This document shows, piece after piece, positions 17,891 to 26,692 of a DNA stretch of 64,000 nucleotides. Made by a program: the position numbers and the translations under genes. The stretch spans positions 20,745 through 84,744 of the forward strand of contig NZ_WVRE01000013.1 of the NCBI RefSeq assembly GCF_013111185.1, in the 5' to 3' direction. Every line of letters starts with the position of its first letter. Positions within the stretch are counted from its first letter, which is position 1. This stretch comes from Ruegeria sp. HKCCD7303 (GTDB taxonomy: Bacteria > Pseudomonadota > Alphaproteobacteria > Rhodobacterales > Rhodobacteraceae). The notes below the pieces were generated by a model. The model was given only the letters and a program-made list of their open reading frames with translations. It was not told the origin of the DNA and made no database searches.

Positions 17891-18826
17891 GTGGTTCAGA
17901 GTATGAGTTCAGATAATCTCCAGGGGGCCGGTGCAAGGTTTGACAAGGCAGAAGGTAACCGAGGTGCAATGGCGTCCAGTGACGGGTTTTATCTAGATTA
18001 TTTCGGGCTCAACCAGCGGCCCTTCACACTGCTTCCAGATCCTGGGTTTATGTACTGGTCACCGCTGCACAAGCGCGGCTATTCGGTGCTGCAGTTCGGC
18101 ATAATGAGCTGCGCACCAATCACAGTGCTGACGGGTGAGATCGGGGCCGGAAAAACAACCCTGGTTCAGCATCTTCTCAGTGAAATGGAAGATTCGATCA
18201 CCGTAGGGCTGATCTCGAATGCGCAAGGCGGTCGAGGAGAGCTGTTACAATGGGTCCTGCATGCTTTAGGCCTGCCAATCGACAACGACGCCCCCTATGT
18301 ACAGCTGTTCCGGGAATTACAGGATTTCCTCGTCGCGGAATATGCGGAAGGGCGGCGTGTGGTTCTGATTTTCGACGAAGCGCAGAACCTGACTGTCGAA
18401 GGTTTGGAAGAAATCCGCATGCTAACCAATATAAATGCAAACACGGATGAGCTGATTCAGCTTGTTCTGGTTGGCCAGCCTGAATTGCGGGACATGGTTC
18501 TGGACCCTAAGATGCGCCAGCTAACGCAGCGTGTGGCCGCAAGTTTTCATTTGGAGCGGATGGATGAAGCGTCAGTGGAAGCTTATATTGGGCACAGGAT
18601 GAAAACGGCTGGCGGTTCGGGCGGCGAGTTTTCAAAGGAAGCCTGCGAGCTGATCTTTCAGCAGACCCGCGGTGTTCCTCGCCTAGTAAATCAGTTTTGT
18701 GATTTCGCCCTGCTCTACGCTTGGACCAATGAGGCGGAAAAGGTCGATGAGGGGGTTGTAAATCAAGTGATCGACGACGGTGTGTTCTTTGGAGGAAACT
18801 CACTCGAGAAGGAGCTGATAGTCTGA
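17891..18826 (+). CDS. ExeA/GspA-like AAA ATPase of the exosortase EPS locus
   Basis: 311 residues from GTG 17891, chosen because GAAGGA lies 6 nt upstream. ATG 17903 and the longer frame from 17762 are less likely. Walker A is GEIGAGKT (residues 82-89), Walker B is VVLIFDEAQ and an arginine-rich sensor region follows (QRVAASFHLERM). The N-terminus has the typical YLDYFGLNQRPFTLLPDP lead-in. It matches the ATPase found in XrtA-type loci (TIGR03015). It may power or regulate assembly of the export complex. The Wzz-like gene begins 2 nt after its stop codon. Confidence 0.85.
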   Translation: MVQSMSSDNLQGAGARFDKAEGNRGAMASSDGFYLDYFGLNQRPFTLLPDPGFMYWSPLHKRGYSVLQFGIMSCAPITVLTGEIGAGKTTLVQHLLSEMEDSITVGLISNAQGGRGELLQWVLHALGLPIDNDAPYVQLFRELQDFLVAEYAEGRRVVLIFDEAQNLTVEGLEEIRMLTNINANTDELIQLVLVGQPELRDMVLDPKMRQLTQRVAASFHLERMDEASVEAYIGHRMKTAGGSGGEFSKEACELIFQQTRGVPRLVNQFCDFALLYAWTNEAEKVDEGVVNQVIDDGVFFGGNSLEKELIV

Positions 18827-18827
18827 C

Positions 18828-20369
18828 ATGAGCCCTGTTCGTTATTACTTCTCGATTTTTCTGAGACGGTTTCAGTATTTCCTCGTTGTGGCGACGATTG
18901 TCTCTGCGCTTTCGATTACTGTCGCGATGATCCTGCCACCATCCTATGTTTCTCAGATGCGGCTGATCGTTGAATCTCCACAGATTCCGGGCAATCTGGC
19001 CGCCAGTACCGTTACGACACCTGCATTCGAACAACTGCAGATCGTCGAGCAACGGCTGCTGACACGCCCAGTTCTTTTGGACATTTCTCGAAAGTTCGCA
19101 GTGCTGCCGAATCAGGAAGAAGCCAGCCCTGACGAGATCATCAATGAGTTGCGTGCCAAAACAAGAGTGAGCATCTCGGCCGGTCGCAATCAGGCGAACC
19201 TGATGACCATCACGTTTGAAGGCAGAACCGGGCAAATAGCAGCCGGGGTGCTGAATGAATACCTAACGGAAATTCAGAAGCTTGATGTTACCTATCGCAA
19301 GGAACGCGCTTCGGACACGCTGGAGTTCTTTGAACAGGAGGTTGAGCGTCTGAGCGATGAGCTCGACAAGCGCAGCGCGCGGATTCTTGAGTTCCAGCAG
19401 GAGAATTCCGGCGCTTTGCCTTCCAGTCTACAGTTCCGGATGGCACAGCAGGGGTCGTTGCAGGCCAACCTTCAGCAAACGGATCAGCAGATTTTCTCGC
19501 TCCGTGATCAGCGAGAGAAACTTCTGAATATCTATAGTACAACCGGCCAGATCACCACCGCCGTACAGCAGCCTCAGACACAGGCGCAGCAGCAGCTCAG
19601 TCAGTTGCGCAACCAGTTGGATAATCAGCTGGGAATCTATTCTGAAAGCAGCCCGCAGATTAAGATACTGCGGGCTCGTATAAGCCGTCTGGAAGAAGTT
19701 GTTGCAAATGAACAGGCCACCAACGCTGCGCCGTCTGGTCAACAGACGGGTAATTCGACACTCGATCTTCAATTGGCACAGCTTGATTCACAGATAGCTG
19801 CACTTGAATCCCAACGGGCTATAACTGAGGAAAGCCTTGAAAAAGTAACTGTGACAATCGATCAGACACCGGCAAACGCAATCACGCTGGCGGAGCTGCA
19901 GCGTGATCACAGTAACATCCAGGCTCAGTATAATACTGCAGTCAGCCGCTTGGCATCAGCTTCGACCGGCGAGCGCATTGAAGTCACCTCGCAGGGGCAA
20001 CGTATTTCGGTGATCGAACATCCCGCCGTGCCAAGTTCGCCAACCAAACCCAACCGCCTGATGATTGCAGGCGGCGGGACGTTTTTTGGCATTGCACTGG
20101 GGTTGGGGCTGGTTGTTTTGCTGGAGTTGTTGAACAAGGCTGCGCGCCGGCCGGAAGACTTGATTAATAAGCTGGACGTTTGGCCAATCGCCACCATCCC
20201 TTATGTGCGTTCCAAGGGCGAAGTGATGATGCAGCGGGTGACTTGGGTGAGCATCGTTCTAGCGATCCTGGTGGGCGTGTCCGCAGGGGTTTGGGCCGTG
20301 CACACTTATTATCTACCGTTGGATTTGATTACCGATAGGGTAATCGACAAGCTGGAGGTATATTGGTGA
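18828..20369 (+). CDS. Wzz/GumC-like polysaccharide chain-length determinant
   Basis: 513 residues. The N-terminal membrane helix is about 17-37. A long periplasmic coiled-coil follows (KERASDTLEFFEQEVERLSDELD and Q-rich stretches to about 380). Next come the Wzz proline motif (PSSPTKPNR), a second helix (about 410-430) and an extra third helix near the C-terminus. It lacks a fused kinase; the kinase is the next gene. It is the inner-membrane co-polymerase that sets chain length and contacts the Wza-like exporter. It matches the exosortase-associated Wzz type (TIGR03007). Confidence 0.88.
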   Translation: MSPVRYYFSIFLRRFQYFLVVATIVSALSITVAMILPPSYVSQMRLIVESPQIPGNLAASTVTTPAFEQLQIVEQRLLTRPVLLDISRKFAVLPNQEEASPDEIINELRAKTRVSISAGRNQANLMTITFEGRTGQIAAGVLNEYLTEIQKLDVTYRKERASDTLEFFEQEVERLSDELDKRSARILEFQQENSGALPSSLQFRMAQQGSLQANLQQTDQQIFSLRDQREKLLNIYSTTGQITTAVQQPQTQAQQQLSQLRNQLDNQLGIYSESSPQIKILRARISRLEEVVANEQATNAAPSGQQTGNSTLDLQLAQLDSQIAALESQRAITEESLEKVTVTIDQTPANAITLAELQRDHSNIQAQYNTAVSRLASASTGERIEVTSQGQRISVIEHPAVPSSPTKPNRLMIAGGGTFFGIALGLGLVVLLELLNKAARRPEDLINKLDVWPIATIPYVRSKGEVMMQRVTWVSIVLAILVGVSAGVWAVHTYYLPLDLITDRVIDKLEVYW

Positions 20370-20400
20370 TTTCTGTCCTCGTTAAGTTAGGGAAACTGTA

Positions 20401-21228
20401 ATGGAACGTCTTCAGCAGGCGATTCAGAAAGCCCGTGAGGCGCGCGACAGTCGCCAACCACAACCTCTGCCGTTGACTGACGAGCAGCGCCATGTTCCTG
20501 AGGCGAATGCTGATGAAGATATCTGGCTGTCGGTGCCAGAGATCAAAATTGAGTCACGCCTAATATCCCGCAACCGCCTGATGTCATATCGTGGCGGGCC
20601 CAATGCAACGCCCTATGACATGCTGCGAACCAAGATGTTACAGCAGATCCAGTCCAACGGCTGGCGCCGTGTCGCCATCACGTCACCTTACAGCGGTTGC
20701 GGCAAGAGTACGACAGCAGCGAATCTGGCCTTCAGCCTGGGACGGCAGGAAGATCTGCGGACGATAGTGATAGATTTCGACATGCGTCGCCGGGGGCTGG
20801 CCGAGATTCTGAAGCAATCCGGCAATTACAACATGGCGGACGTCATTCAAGGGAACGTGCCCTTTCACGAGCACGCCCTGCGCCACGGGGAAAACGTGAT
20901 CTTCGGCCTGAACTACACACCGACACGCAACCCGGCGGAAATTCTGCAAAGCAAGCGGATGATCGAGACGCTGGAGCAGATCGAAGCCGAATACAAACCT
21001 GATATCATGTTGTTCGATACTCCGCCGTTAATGGCGAGCGATGACAGTCACGGGTTCCTGAGAAATGTCGATTGCGCCCTGCTTCTGGCAGCCGCAGAAG
21101 AGACCAGCATCGATCACATCGATGTTGCCGAGCAGCAGTTGGCAGAGCTGACAAAGGTCATGGGTATCGTGTTGAACAAATGCCGTTATATCAGTGGGGC
21201 ATTCGGCAATGAGTACGGCAGCTACTGA
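20401..21228 (+). CDS. Exosortase-associated tyrosine autokinase (BY-kinase)
   Basis: 275 residues. Walker A is SPYSGCGKS (95-103), Walker A' is IVIDFDMRR (about 122-130) and Walker B is IMLFDTPP (202-209). The C-terminus ends in NEYGSY, a minimal tyrosine cluster for autophosphorylation. It is the cytoplasmic partner of the Wzz-like protein encoded 31 nt upstream; phosphorylation cycles control polymer length and export. It matches the XrtA-associated autokinase (TIGR03018). The next gene, a GT2, begins within its last 20 nt. Confidence 0.88.
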   Translation: MERLQQAIQKAREARDSRQPQPLPLTDEQRHVPEANADEDIWLSVPEIKIESRLISRNRLMSYRGGPNATPYDMLRTKMLQQIQSNGWRRVAITSPYSGCGKSTTAANLAFSLGRQEDLRTIVIDFDMRRRGLAEILKQSGNYNMADVIQGNVPFHEHALRHGENVIFGLNYTPTRNPAEILQSKRMIETLEQIEAEYKPDIMLFDTPPLMASDDSHGFLRNVDCALLLAAAEETSIDHIDVAEQQLAELTKVMGIVLNKCRYISGAFGNEYGSY

Positions 21229-22078
21229 CGCGGTCATCATTCCTCACTACAACGATCTGCCCCGGCTGGAGAGATGCCTTCAGGCCCTCAGAGAGAATGA
21301 TCTGACAGGGACGGAAGTTGTTGTAGTCGATAACGCATCCCCCGTTTCACTGGACGGAGTACAGCAGGCCTTTCCCGAGGTGCGTTTTGTGGTGGAATCG
21401 CAAAAAGGTGCGGCCCATGCCCGCAATCGCGGCGTGGCGGAAACCACCGCATCACGGCTGTTCTTCATTGATGCAGATTGTGTTCCCGCGCCAGACTGGC
21501 TGGCAGTCGGGCGCCGAATTGCCGACCGCGCCGATCTGATTGGCGGGCGTGTCGATGTGTTTGACGAAACCCCGCCACCGCGCAATGGCGCCGAGGCGTT
21601 TGAAGCGGTCTTTGCCTTCAATTTCCGCCGCTATATCGAGGTTCAGGGATTTTCCGGCGCTGGAAATCTGCTGACCCGGCGTGATGTGTTCGATGCAGTT
21701 GGCGGTTTCATCAACGGTGTCTCGGAAGATCGCGAGTGGACCATGCGCGCTGTCGCCCATGGCTACAGTCTGATTTACGAAGACACGTTTCAGGTCAGCC
21801 ATCCATCGCGGCAAGATTGGCCCGCTCTCAGGGCGAAATGGCGTCGCACAACACAAGAGGCCTACCAGTTGAACGGCACTGATGCTGTTGCACGGCTTCG
21901 ATGGGCGCTTCGCGGACTGGCCATGCCCGCCAGCGCGATCGCACATACTCCCAAGGTTTTTTCCAGCGACAAACTCGCGTCATCCGGCGAGGTTCTGCGG
22001 GCGACATCCACGTTGTTCAAGCTCAGATGCCAGCGGATGGTCTGGATGCTGCGCCAGGCGGCGGGCGGCAATATCTAA
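21209..22078 (+). CDS. Glycosyltransferase family 2
   Basis: 289 residues from ATG 21209, which has GGGG about 9 nt upstream; a TTG-type start at 21194 is less likely. GT2 features are VIIPHYNDLPRLERCLQ, EVVVVDNASP, a DADCVP metal site and GVSEDREWTMRA as the acceptor-side ED motif. Last gene of the ATPase-Wzz-kinase operon, overlapping the kinase gene. It would add one sugar of the repeat unit in the cytoplasm. Confidence 0.87.
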   Translation: MSTAATDAVIIPHYNDLPRLERCLQALRENDLTGTEVVVVDNASPVSLDGVQQAFPEVRFVVESQKGAAHARNRGVAETTASRLFFIDADCVPAPDWLAVGRRIADRADLIGGRVDVFDETPPPRNGAEAFEAVFAFNFRRYIEVQGFSGAGNLLTRRDVFDAVGGFINGVSEDREWTMRAVAHGYSLIYEDTFQVSHPSRQDWPALRAKWRRTTQEAYQLNGTDAVARLRWALRGLAMPASAIAHTPKVFSSDKLASSGEVLRATSTLFKLRCQRMVWMLRQAAGGNI

Positions 22079-22093
22079 GCAAGCCAAAAGAAA

Positions 22094-22117
22094 AGGGACC
22101 GCATGTGTGCGGCCCCT
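22094..22117 (-). terminator. Intrinsic terminator of the VPLPA-CTERM gene
   Basis: The stem AGGGACCGCA/TGCGGCCCCT has a TGTG loop and one internal mismatch. Read on the minus strand it is followed by TTTTCTTTT, so it is a good Rho-independent terminator for the gene ending at 22147. The hairpin may also act on the convergent GT2 operon. Confidence 0.75.
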
Positions 22118-22146
22118 CATCCAGAAAGGTCAAGTTACTGTTTCGC

Positions 22147-22680
22147 TCAGGCCGTCTTGCGGCGGCGTGTCAGCGCCAAACCACCCAGCGCGGTCAGCAG
22201 CAGAAGACCACCAGCAGGCAGCGGAACCGCCGATACGTCAAAGTCAAACGTAACCGGGCCACCATTTGCCGACTGTGAATTCGCCCAGCTGAACACCAGG
22301 TTCTGGCTCAGAGAATTCGGCGCTACGCTGCTGAAGAGCGTGCGGAGCGTTGTCTGAACGCCGCCAAGAATTGATGTTGACGCCAAAACGTTGGCGGGGT
22401 TGGCTGCGTCGACCCAGCTCATTGTCAGACCGGTGAATGTGCCCAGCACATTGATTGTAACAGATGCGTTCGCGGTCCCTTTTAGCGGATCAACCGGCGA
22501 TGTGAAATTCACCGAATACATGCCGGGTCCACCATTGGTGGCAACAGTACCGATAAAAAGATTATCGGACGTAATGTCATAACTGTTGTTTGGCTGAACC
22601 ACGGTTAGCGCGCTGGCTGATCCTGTCATCACTACGGCAGCGAAAAGCGCCGCAGCCATCATTTTCAAAGATTTAAGCAT
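22147..22680 (-). CDS. Secreted protein with VPLPA-CTERM sorting signal
   Basis: 177 residues. The signal peptide ends near SASA (about 24). The middle domain of about 125 residues is rich in Ser, Thr, Asn and Val and looks beta-stranded. The C-terminal tail is VPLPA (152-156), then a hydrophobic helix GGLLLLTALGGLAL and basic TRRRKTA. This three-part tail is the VPLPA-CTERM signal recognised by XrtD, encoded 10.5 kb away. It is the only such tail I find in the window. The mature domain is unrecognised; it may be an EPS-anchored or matrix protein. Confidence 0.9.
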   Translation of the reverse strand: MLKSLKMMAAALFAAVVMTGSASALTVVQPNNSYDITSDNLFIGTVATNGGPGMYSVNFTSPVDPLKGTANASVTINVLGTFTGLTMSWVDAANPANVLASTSILGGVQTTLRTLFSSVAPNSLSQNLVFSWANSQSANGGPVTFDFDVSAVPLPAGGLLLLTALGGLALTRRRKTA

Positions 22681-23217
22681 TAATTCCCACCCTCGACCTT
22701 TTTACACACAATCTGCACGCATCTATGGCGTGAACTCTAACTCTCTAAATGTTTACTTTATCTTTATCCTCTTGCGAAGACTTTTTTGAAAAAATGCGGC
22801 AATTTTGGGGCATTAGGGTGCTTCATGGGGTGCAATAGGGGCATAACATTGCGTTTGTTTCCGATACGGTAACGAATCTAGCGCGAATCCGGCTTTTACG
22901 AGGCGTGCCTGCCTGAGGTCATCCTATTTTGAGGCAACCCTTAGGATCGGACTTTTGCGATTACTTTAAATTGGAAACAATGCCACCTTTATGTCGATAT
23001 TGTATACTTACAATGTCTTCTTGGATCTTTGTCATGCGCATCTGGCAGGGAAAAAGCCCTTAAGCAGGGGGCCGGTCATATTTCTCCTTCGGTGCTCGGG
23101 AAGATTCGTGTAGCGTTGAGCCGTTGTTATAAGAAGTTTAGGCACGCATTCTCGATCGGAATTTGCCGTTTAGTCGTTTGTTTGTAGTGCCCGCCTGTTA
23201 ACGAGGAGATGTTGCGA
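22681..23217. other. Divergent intergenic region with G-rich phased repeats
   Basis: 537 nt with no gene. It holds four G-rich blocks at about 22807, 22816, 22827 and 22838 (GGGGCATTA, GGGTGCTTC, GGGGTGCAAT, GGGGCATAA), a CGGTAAC word at 22867-22873 and AT-rich stretches. It should carry promoters for the VPLPA-CTERM gene (minus) and the methyltransferase (plus). Confidence 0.4.
22807..22845. repeat. Four short G-rich repeats spaced 9-11 nt
   Basis: The blocks GGGGCA, GGGTGC, GGGGTGC and GGGGCA recur about once per helical turn, some 130-165 nt upstream of the VPLPA-CTERM start codon. They could be stacked activator sites. Sigma-54 spacing is met in places by chance, but the -24 element is poor. 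Confidence 0.3.
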
Positions 23218-23928
23218 ATGGGTGTTGGCCAGAACATAGCCGCAGACAATGCGAACTGGACCTTTGGGGGTAATGTTCCCGATACTTTTGTCGACCACAT
23301 CAAGCTGTCCGTGCCACTTTATGAAATGGGCCATGGCCTGATTTGCCAAGTTTCGGATTTCTTCGTGCGCAATGACAGCCTGTGCTACGAAATCGGTACG
23401 TCGACCGGAGAATTGATCCGCAAACTGGCAGAGCACAATTCCGGGAAACCGGATGCCCGCTGGATCGGCATCGATGTAGAGCCTGAAATGGTGAAGGTTG
23501 CCGAAGCCCATTGTGCGGATGTTCCGAACATTACGATCCTGCACGACGATGCCCGCCATATGGAAATGGACAAGGCGGATTTGATCGTCAGCTATTACAC
23601 GATGCAATTCGTCCCACCGCGGTATCGGCAGGAGCTTTTTAACAAGATTTACCAGTCACTGAACTGGGGTGGTGCATTTGTCATGTTCGAAAAAGTTCGC
23701 GGGCCAGATGCCCGGTTCCAAGACATCATGACGCAACTCTATAACGAATTCAAAATCAGCAACGGCTTTTCAAGCGAAGAGATCGTCGAAAAATCACGCA
23801 GCCTGAAAAGCGTATTGGAACCGTTTTCGACCCAAGGCAATCTGGATCTTCTCGCTCGGGCCGGCTTTGCGGACGTGACGAGCATTCAGAAATACATCTG
23901 CTTCGAAGGATTTCTTGCAATCAAGTGA
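23218..23928 (+). CDS. SAM-dependent methyltransferase, CmoA-like
   Basis: 236 residues from ATG 23218, set by GAGGAG nine bases upstream (the ATG at 23209 touches that site). SAM-binding motif I is YEIGTSTGELIRKLA and motif II is WIGIDVEPEMV. The C-terminus (LLARAGFADVTSIQKYICFEGFLAIK) resembles the CmoA/carboxy-SAM synthase family. True CmoA acts in tRNA wobble modification. Here the neighbours are EPS genes, so a recruited small-molecule or sugar methyltransferase is possible. A decayed gene remnant follows. Confidence 0.75.
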   Translation: MGVGQNIAADNANWTFGGNVPDTFVDHIKLSVPLYEMGHGLICQVSDFFVRNDSLCYEIGTSTGELIRKLAEHNSGKPDARWIGIDVEPEMVKVAEAHCADVPNITILHDDARHMEMDKADLIVSYYTMQFVPPRYRQELFNKIYQSLNWGGAFVMFEKVRGPDARFQDIMTQLYNEFKISNGFSSEEIVEKSRSLKSVLEPFSTQGNLDLLARAGFADVTSIQKYICFEGFLAIK

Positions 23929-23940
23929 TAACGTGCCGCA

Positions 23941-24151
23941 ATTCTGAGTCGGAACCAGGGCGAGATGAGCTTTTCCAGGGCCTGATTGACGGAGGCTGCC
24001 AAGAAAGCTGATGAACGCGTCCGATTGCGATCTCAAAGATATGAGTCTCAATGCAAAGCAGCGCCAGTCGGGCTGGACAATACAGGTGGCGCTGGAAGAC
24101 GGGCTGAAGGCGACATCGCGTATTTCGGTATTGGGAATGAAGGAGCTGTAG
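23941..24151 (+). pseudogene. Remnant of a GDP-L-fucose synthase C-terminus
   Basis: Two frames read as one broken protein end. Frame 1 from 23941 gives ...NQGEMSFSR. Then, with a frame change and a stop near 23987, frame 2 gives RLPRKLMNASD...LNAKQRQSGWTIQVALEDGLKATSRI to TAG 24149-24151. The order G-E-(I/M)-x-F-x-x-S-R, PRKLM(D/N)xS and GWxxxVxLEDGLxxT matches the tail of GDP-L-fucose synthase (Fcl). The ATG at 24011 would give a 46-residue peptide, but I read it as decay. It suggests a GDP-fucose step was lost here. Confidence 0.55.
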
Positions 24152-24158
24152 GACAGCA

Positions 24159-25670
24159 ATGACTGCTAAGTACGCATCCCAAAGATCGTCCCGATGGCTC
24201 AGAGGGATTCTGCTTTTCGCTGCGACAATAATCGTCTGTCTGGCGGTTCTGATTATCAATCGTGGACCACTCTTCTATTTTGACACGGGAAGTTATTTTA
24301 AGCAGGGCGATGCGGCGTTGTCCCTGATCTCGCCCATATCGGACGATTCCGGAAAAGAAATCGGGACAAGTCGCGCTCGGGCAGAAGAGGCGGGCAAAAA
24401 GGACCAGACGACCGTAGGCTCACGCTCAATGGCCTATGCGCTTCTGGTTGCCGCATTCTGGAGAGCCGATGCATTGGGTGGGGTTGCGGGCATCCATTTG
24501 GCAATGCTGTTGCTTGCGGTTTGGTTGGCGGTGCAGGCGTTGCAACGCAGCACACAAACAGGACGCAGCACGCTTCAGCTGATGAGCATTCCGTTACTGG
24601 CCGCAGCGACGACCTCGCTGCCCTTCTATATCGCCTATATTATGCCGGATATTTTCACATCGGTGATACTGATCCTGATTGCAACGGTTGTAGCCGCAGG
24701 ACGTCACATGCATCCTGTGGAGTGGCTGGGCGCGTTTGCGCTGGCCGGTTTTGCTGTTGTGCTGCACCCCTCACATTTTGGGATCGCGGTACTCATGGTG
24801 CCCTTTGCCATTTTGGCCGCCCTGCTGCGCTTTGGGCATGGTCGGTGGCTTGCAGTGGCGTTTATTACGGGGCTGGTCGGTCTTGCCATTGCCGAGCGCA
24901 AAGCGTTCGAGCTAGCCGCTGAGACCGTTACTAAAAAAGAGGTTCTTTATACCCCTCATATCACCGCGCGACTGATTGTGGACGGTCCTGGACTGGCGTA
25001 CCTCGAAGAGGTGTGCCCTCGGGACGATCTGGCAACCTGTGCCCTACATGAAGCGCTATCCTGGTCCAACGACCCTTACCGTCTGACCGCCACACATATC
25101 ATTTTCGAGCGTTCCGAAAATCTCGGCTCCTTCCGGCTGATGCCGATCGAGGACCAACAGGCAGTGGCCGCCGAGCAGCGCGACTTCTTTCTGCGGGTAC
25201 TAGCCGCGCGCCCATTTGGAACGATCTGGGCACTGGGCGGGAATGCGGTAGATCAGTTAGGTATGAATAGTGTTGAAATGACCATTCCGAATGAGTCCGT
25301 TACCCGCAACGCCAAGTCCCTTTCGGGATTACCCGAAGCGCAACTGGCGGTTCTCGACGACATTGTACTAATGCGCGATCAATCCTGGTTGGGGGCAGCC
25401 AATGCCATTCATTCGGCGATCTACCTGATTTCTGCGGCCTCCGTGATCGTATTGTTGCTATGGCCCGGACGGATTGAGCCTCCGCTGAAGCTGTTTGCGC
25501 TGTTCATCCTCATCGGAATAGCGGTCAACGCGCTGGTTTGTGGGGGAGTATCACAGCCCGCGGATCGTTACGGCGCACGCGTGATGTGGTTACTGCCCTT
25601 TACAGCTGCCTTTCTTTTTCTTGTTCAACGATCATCAGCGCCGCAAGACACGGCCGGAGAAACCCCGTGA
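24159..25670 (+). CDS. Polytopic membrane protein of unknown function
   Basis: 503 residues with about ten membrane helices. The first loop holds acidic and aromatic residues (LFYFDTGSYFKQ), as in some GT-C glycosyltransferases, and a larger polar domain spans about 265-400. I do not recognise a family. Position suggests polymerisation or lipid-linked sugar transfer. The GT2 gene that follows starts at a GTG overlapping its stop, so the two are coupled. Confidence 0.7.
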   Translation: MTAKYASQRSSRWLRGILLFAATIIVCLAVLIINRGPLFYFDTGSYFKQGDAALSLISPISDDSGKEIGTSRARAEEAGKKDQTTVGSRSMAYALLVAAFWRADALGGVAGIHLAMLLLAVWLAVQALQRSTQTGRSTLQLMSIPLLAAATTSLPFYIAYIMPDIFTSVILILIATVVAAGRHMHPVEWLGAFALAGFAVVLHPSHFGIAVLMVPFAILAALLRFGHGRWLAVAFITGLVGLAIAERKAFELAAETVTKKEVLYTPHITARLIVDGPGLAYLEEVCPRDDLATCALHEALSWSNDPYRLTATHIIFERSENLGSFRLMPIEDQQAVAAEQRDFFLRVLAARPFGTIWALGGNAVDQLGMNSVEMTIPNESVTRNAKSLSGLPEAQLAVLDDIVLMRDQSWLGAANAIHSAIYLISAASVIVLLLWPGRIEPPLKLFALFILIGIAVNALVCGGVSQPADRYGARVMWLLPFTAAFLFLVQRSSAPQDTAGETP

Positions 25671-26692
25671 CGTCAGATCAATCCCCTACCATCAGTGTGA
25701 TCATGCCTGCCTTCAGGGCTGAACACCTGTTGCCGCGCGTCCTGCCTCCATTAATTGAAATGCTGAATACCGGTCAGGTGCAACAGCTCCTGGTCGTGGA
25801 CGACCAATCCCCCGACGGTACTGCCGCTCTTGCCCGCGAAATGGGCGCGACAGTTCTGACCACACCAGTCAACGGCGGACCGGGTGCGGCGCGCAATCTG
25901 GCCGCTGAACAGGCCACAGGCGATATCTTGTGGTTTGTGGATTCCGACGTCATCGCATGGCCGGACGGGCCCGAGCATATTCGTCGGGCGATGTCCGAAG
26001 ACAATGTAGGCGCCATGTTCGGATCTTATGACGATGCCCCGGACGGGCAGTCATGGTTTTCACGTTACAAGAACCTTCTGCACCGCTATCACCATCAGCG
26101 TGCCCGCCGCGAGGCGCGCACCTTCTGGGCCGGGTGTGGTGCCATCCGGCGCGACGTGTTTCTTGAAGTCGGTGGCTTTGATGTCAAAACCTATGAGGTC
26201 CCCTCGATTGAGGATATCGAGTTGGGCTACCGGATCGCGGCCACCGGCAGACGTATCCTGGTCGAGCCGCAATTGCAGGGCAAACATCTGAAAGTCTGGA
26301 CCATCCGCAACAGCCTGAGCACGGATATCTTCTGCCGCGCCCTGCCCTGGGCCCGACTTATGATTTCACGCGAGGGGCTGACGGATGACCTGAACACGTC
26401 GATGGCCGAGCGGGCGCGGGCCGCAATTGCAGGGCTGTTGCTGCTGTCGCTTCTGGCCCTGCCGTTCTGGCCGGGGACCTGGCCCCTGCCCCTGCTATTG
26501 CTGGCGGCAGCCTTGGTCGCCAATCTGGATCTGGTACGCGCCATGGCCGGACATGGCGGGCCATGGTTTGCATTCAAATGCCTGCTCTACCATCAGGTCT
26601 ATTACGTTTATTCTGCCACCGTCTATGTCTGGTGCCTGTTCGAATATCACGTCCTGGGGCAAAAGCAGAAACTGCGCGTCACGCGAAACTGA
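25667..26692 (+). CDS. Glycosyltransferase family 2 with C-terminal membrane helices
   Basis: 341 residues from GTG 25667 (GTGA overlap with the upstream stop; GGAGA eight bases before). The longer frame back to 25538 lies inside the previous gene and is rejected. GT2 motifs are ISVIMPAFRAEHLL, LLVVDDQSPDGT, VDSDV and the acceptor ED in VPSIEDIELGYR. Two hydrophobic segments near 265-300 anchor it. It probably works with the preceding membrane protein in EPS assembly. Confidence 0.85.
   Translation: MTSDQSPTISVIMPAFRAEHLLPRVLPPLIEMLNTGQVQQLLVVDDQSPDGTAALAREMGATVLTTPVNGGPGAARNLAAEQATGDILWFVDSDVIAWPDGPEHIRRAMSEDNVGAMFGSYDDAPDGQSWFSRYKNLLHRYHHQRARREARTFWAGCGAIRRDVFLEVGGFDVKTYEVPSIEDIELGYRIAATGRRILVEPQLQGKHLKVWTIRNSLSTDIFCRALPWARLMISREGLTDDLNTSMAERARAAIAGLLLLSLLALPFWPGTWPLPLLLLAAALVANLDLVRAMAGHGGPWFAFKCLLYHQVYYVYSATVYVWCLFEYHVLGQKQKLRVTRN

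Noticed and set aside
22807..22845. Sigma-54 promoter in the G-rich blocks
   Set aside because: GG and GC are 12 nt apart at places, but the TGGCAC element is poor and the match follows from G-richness.
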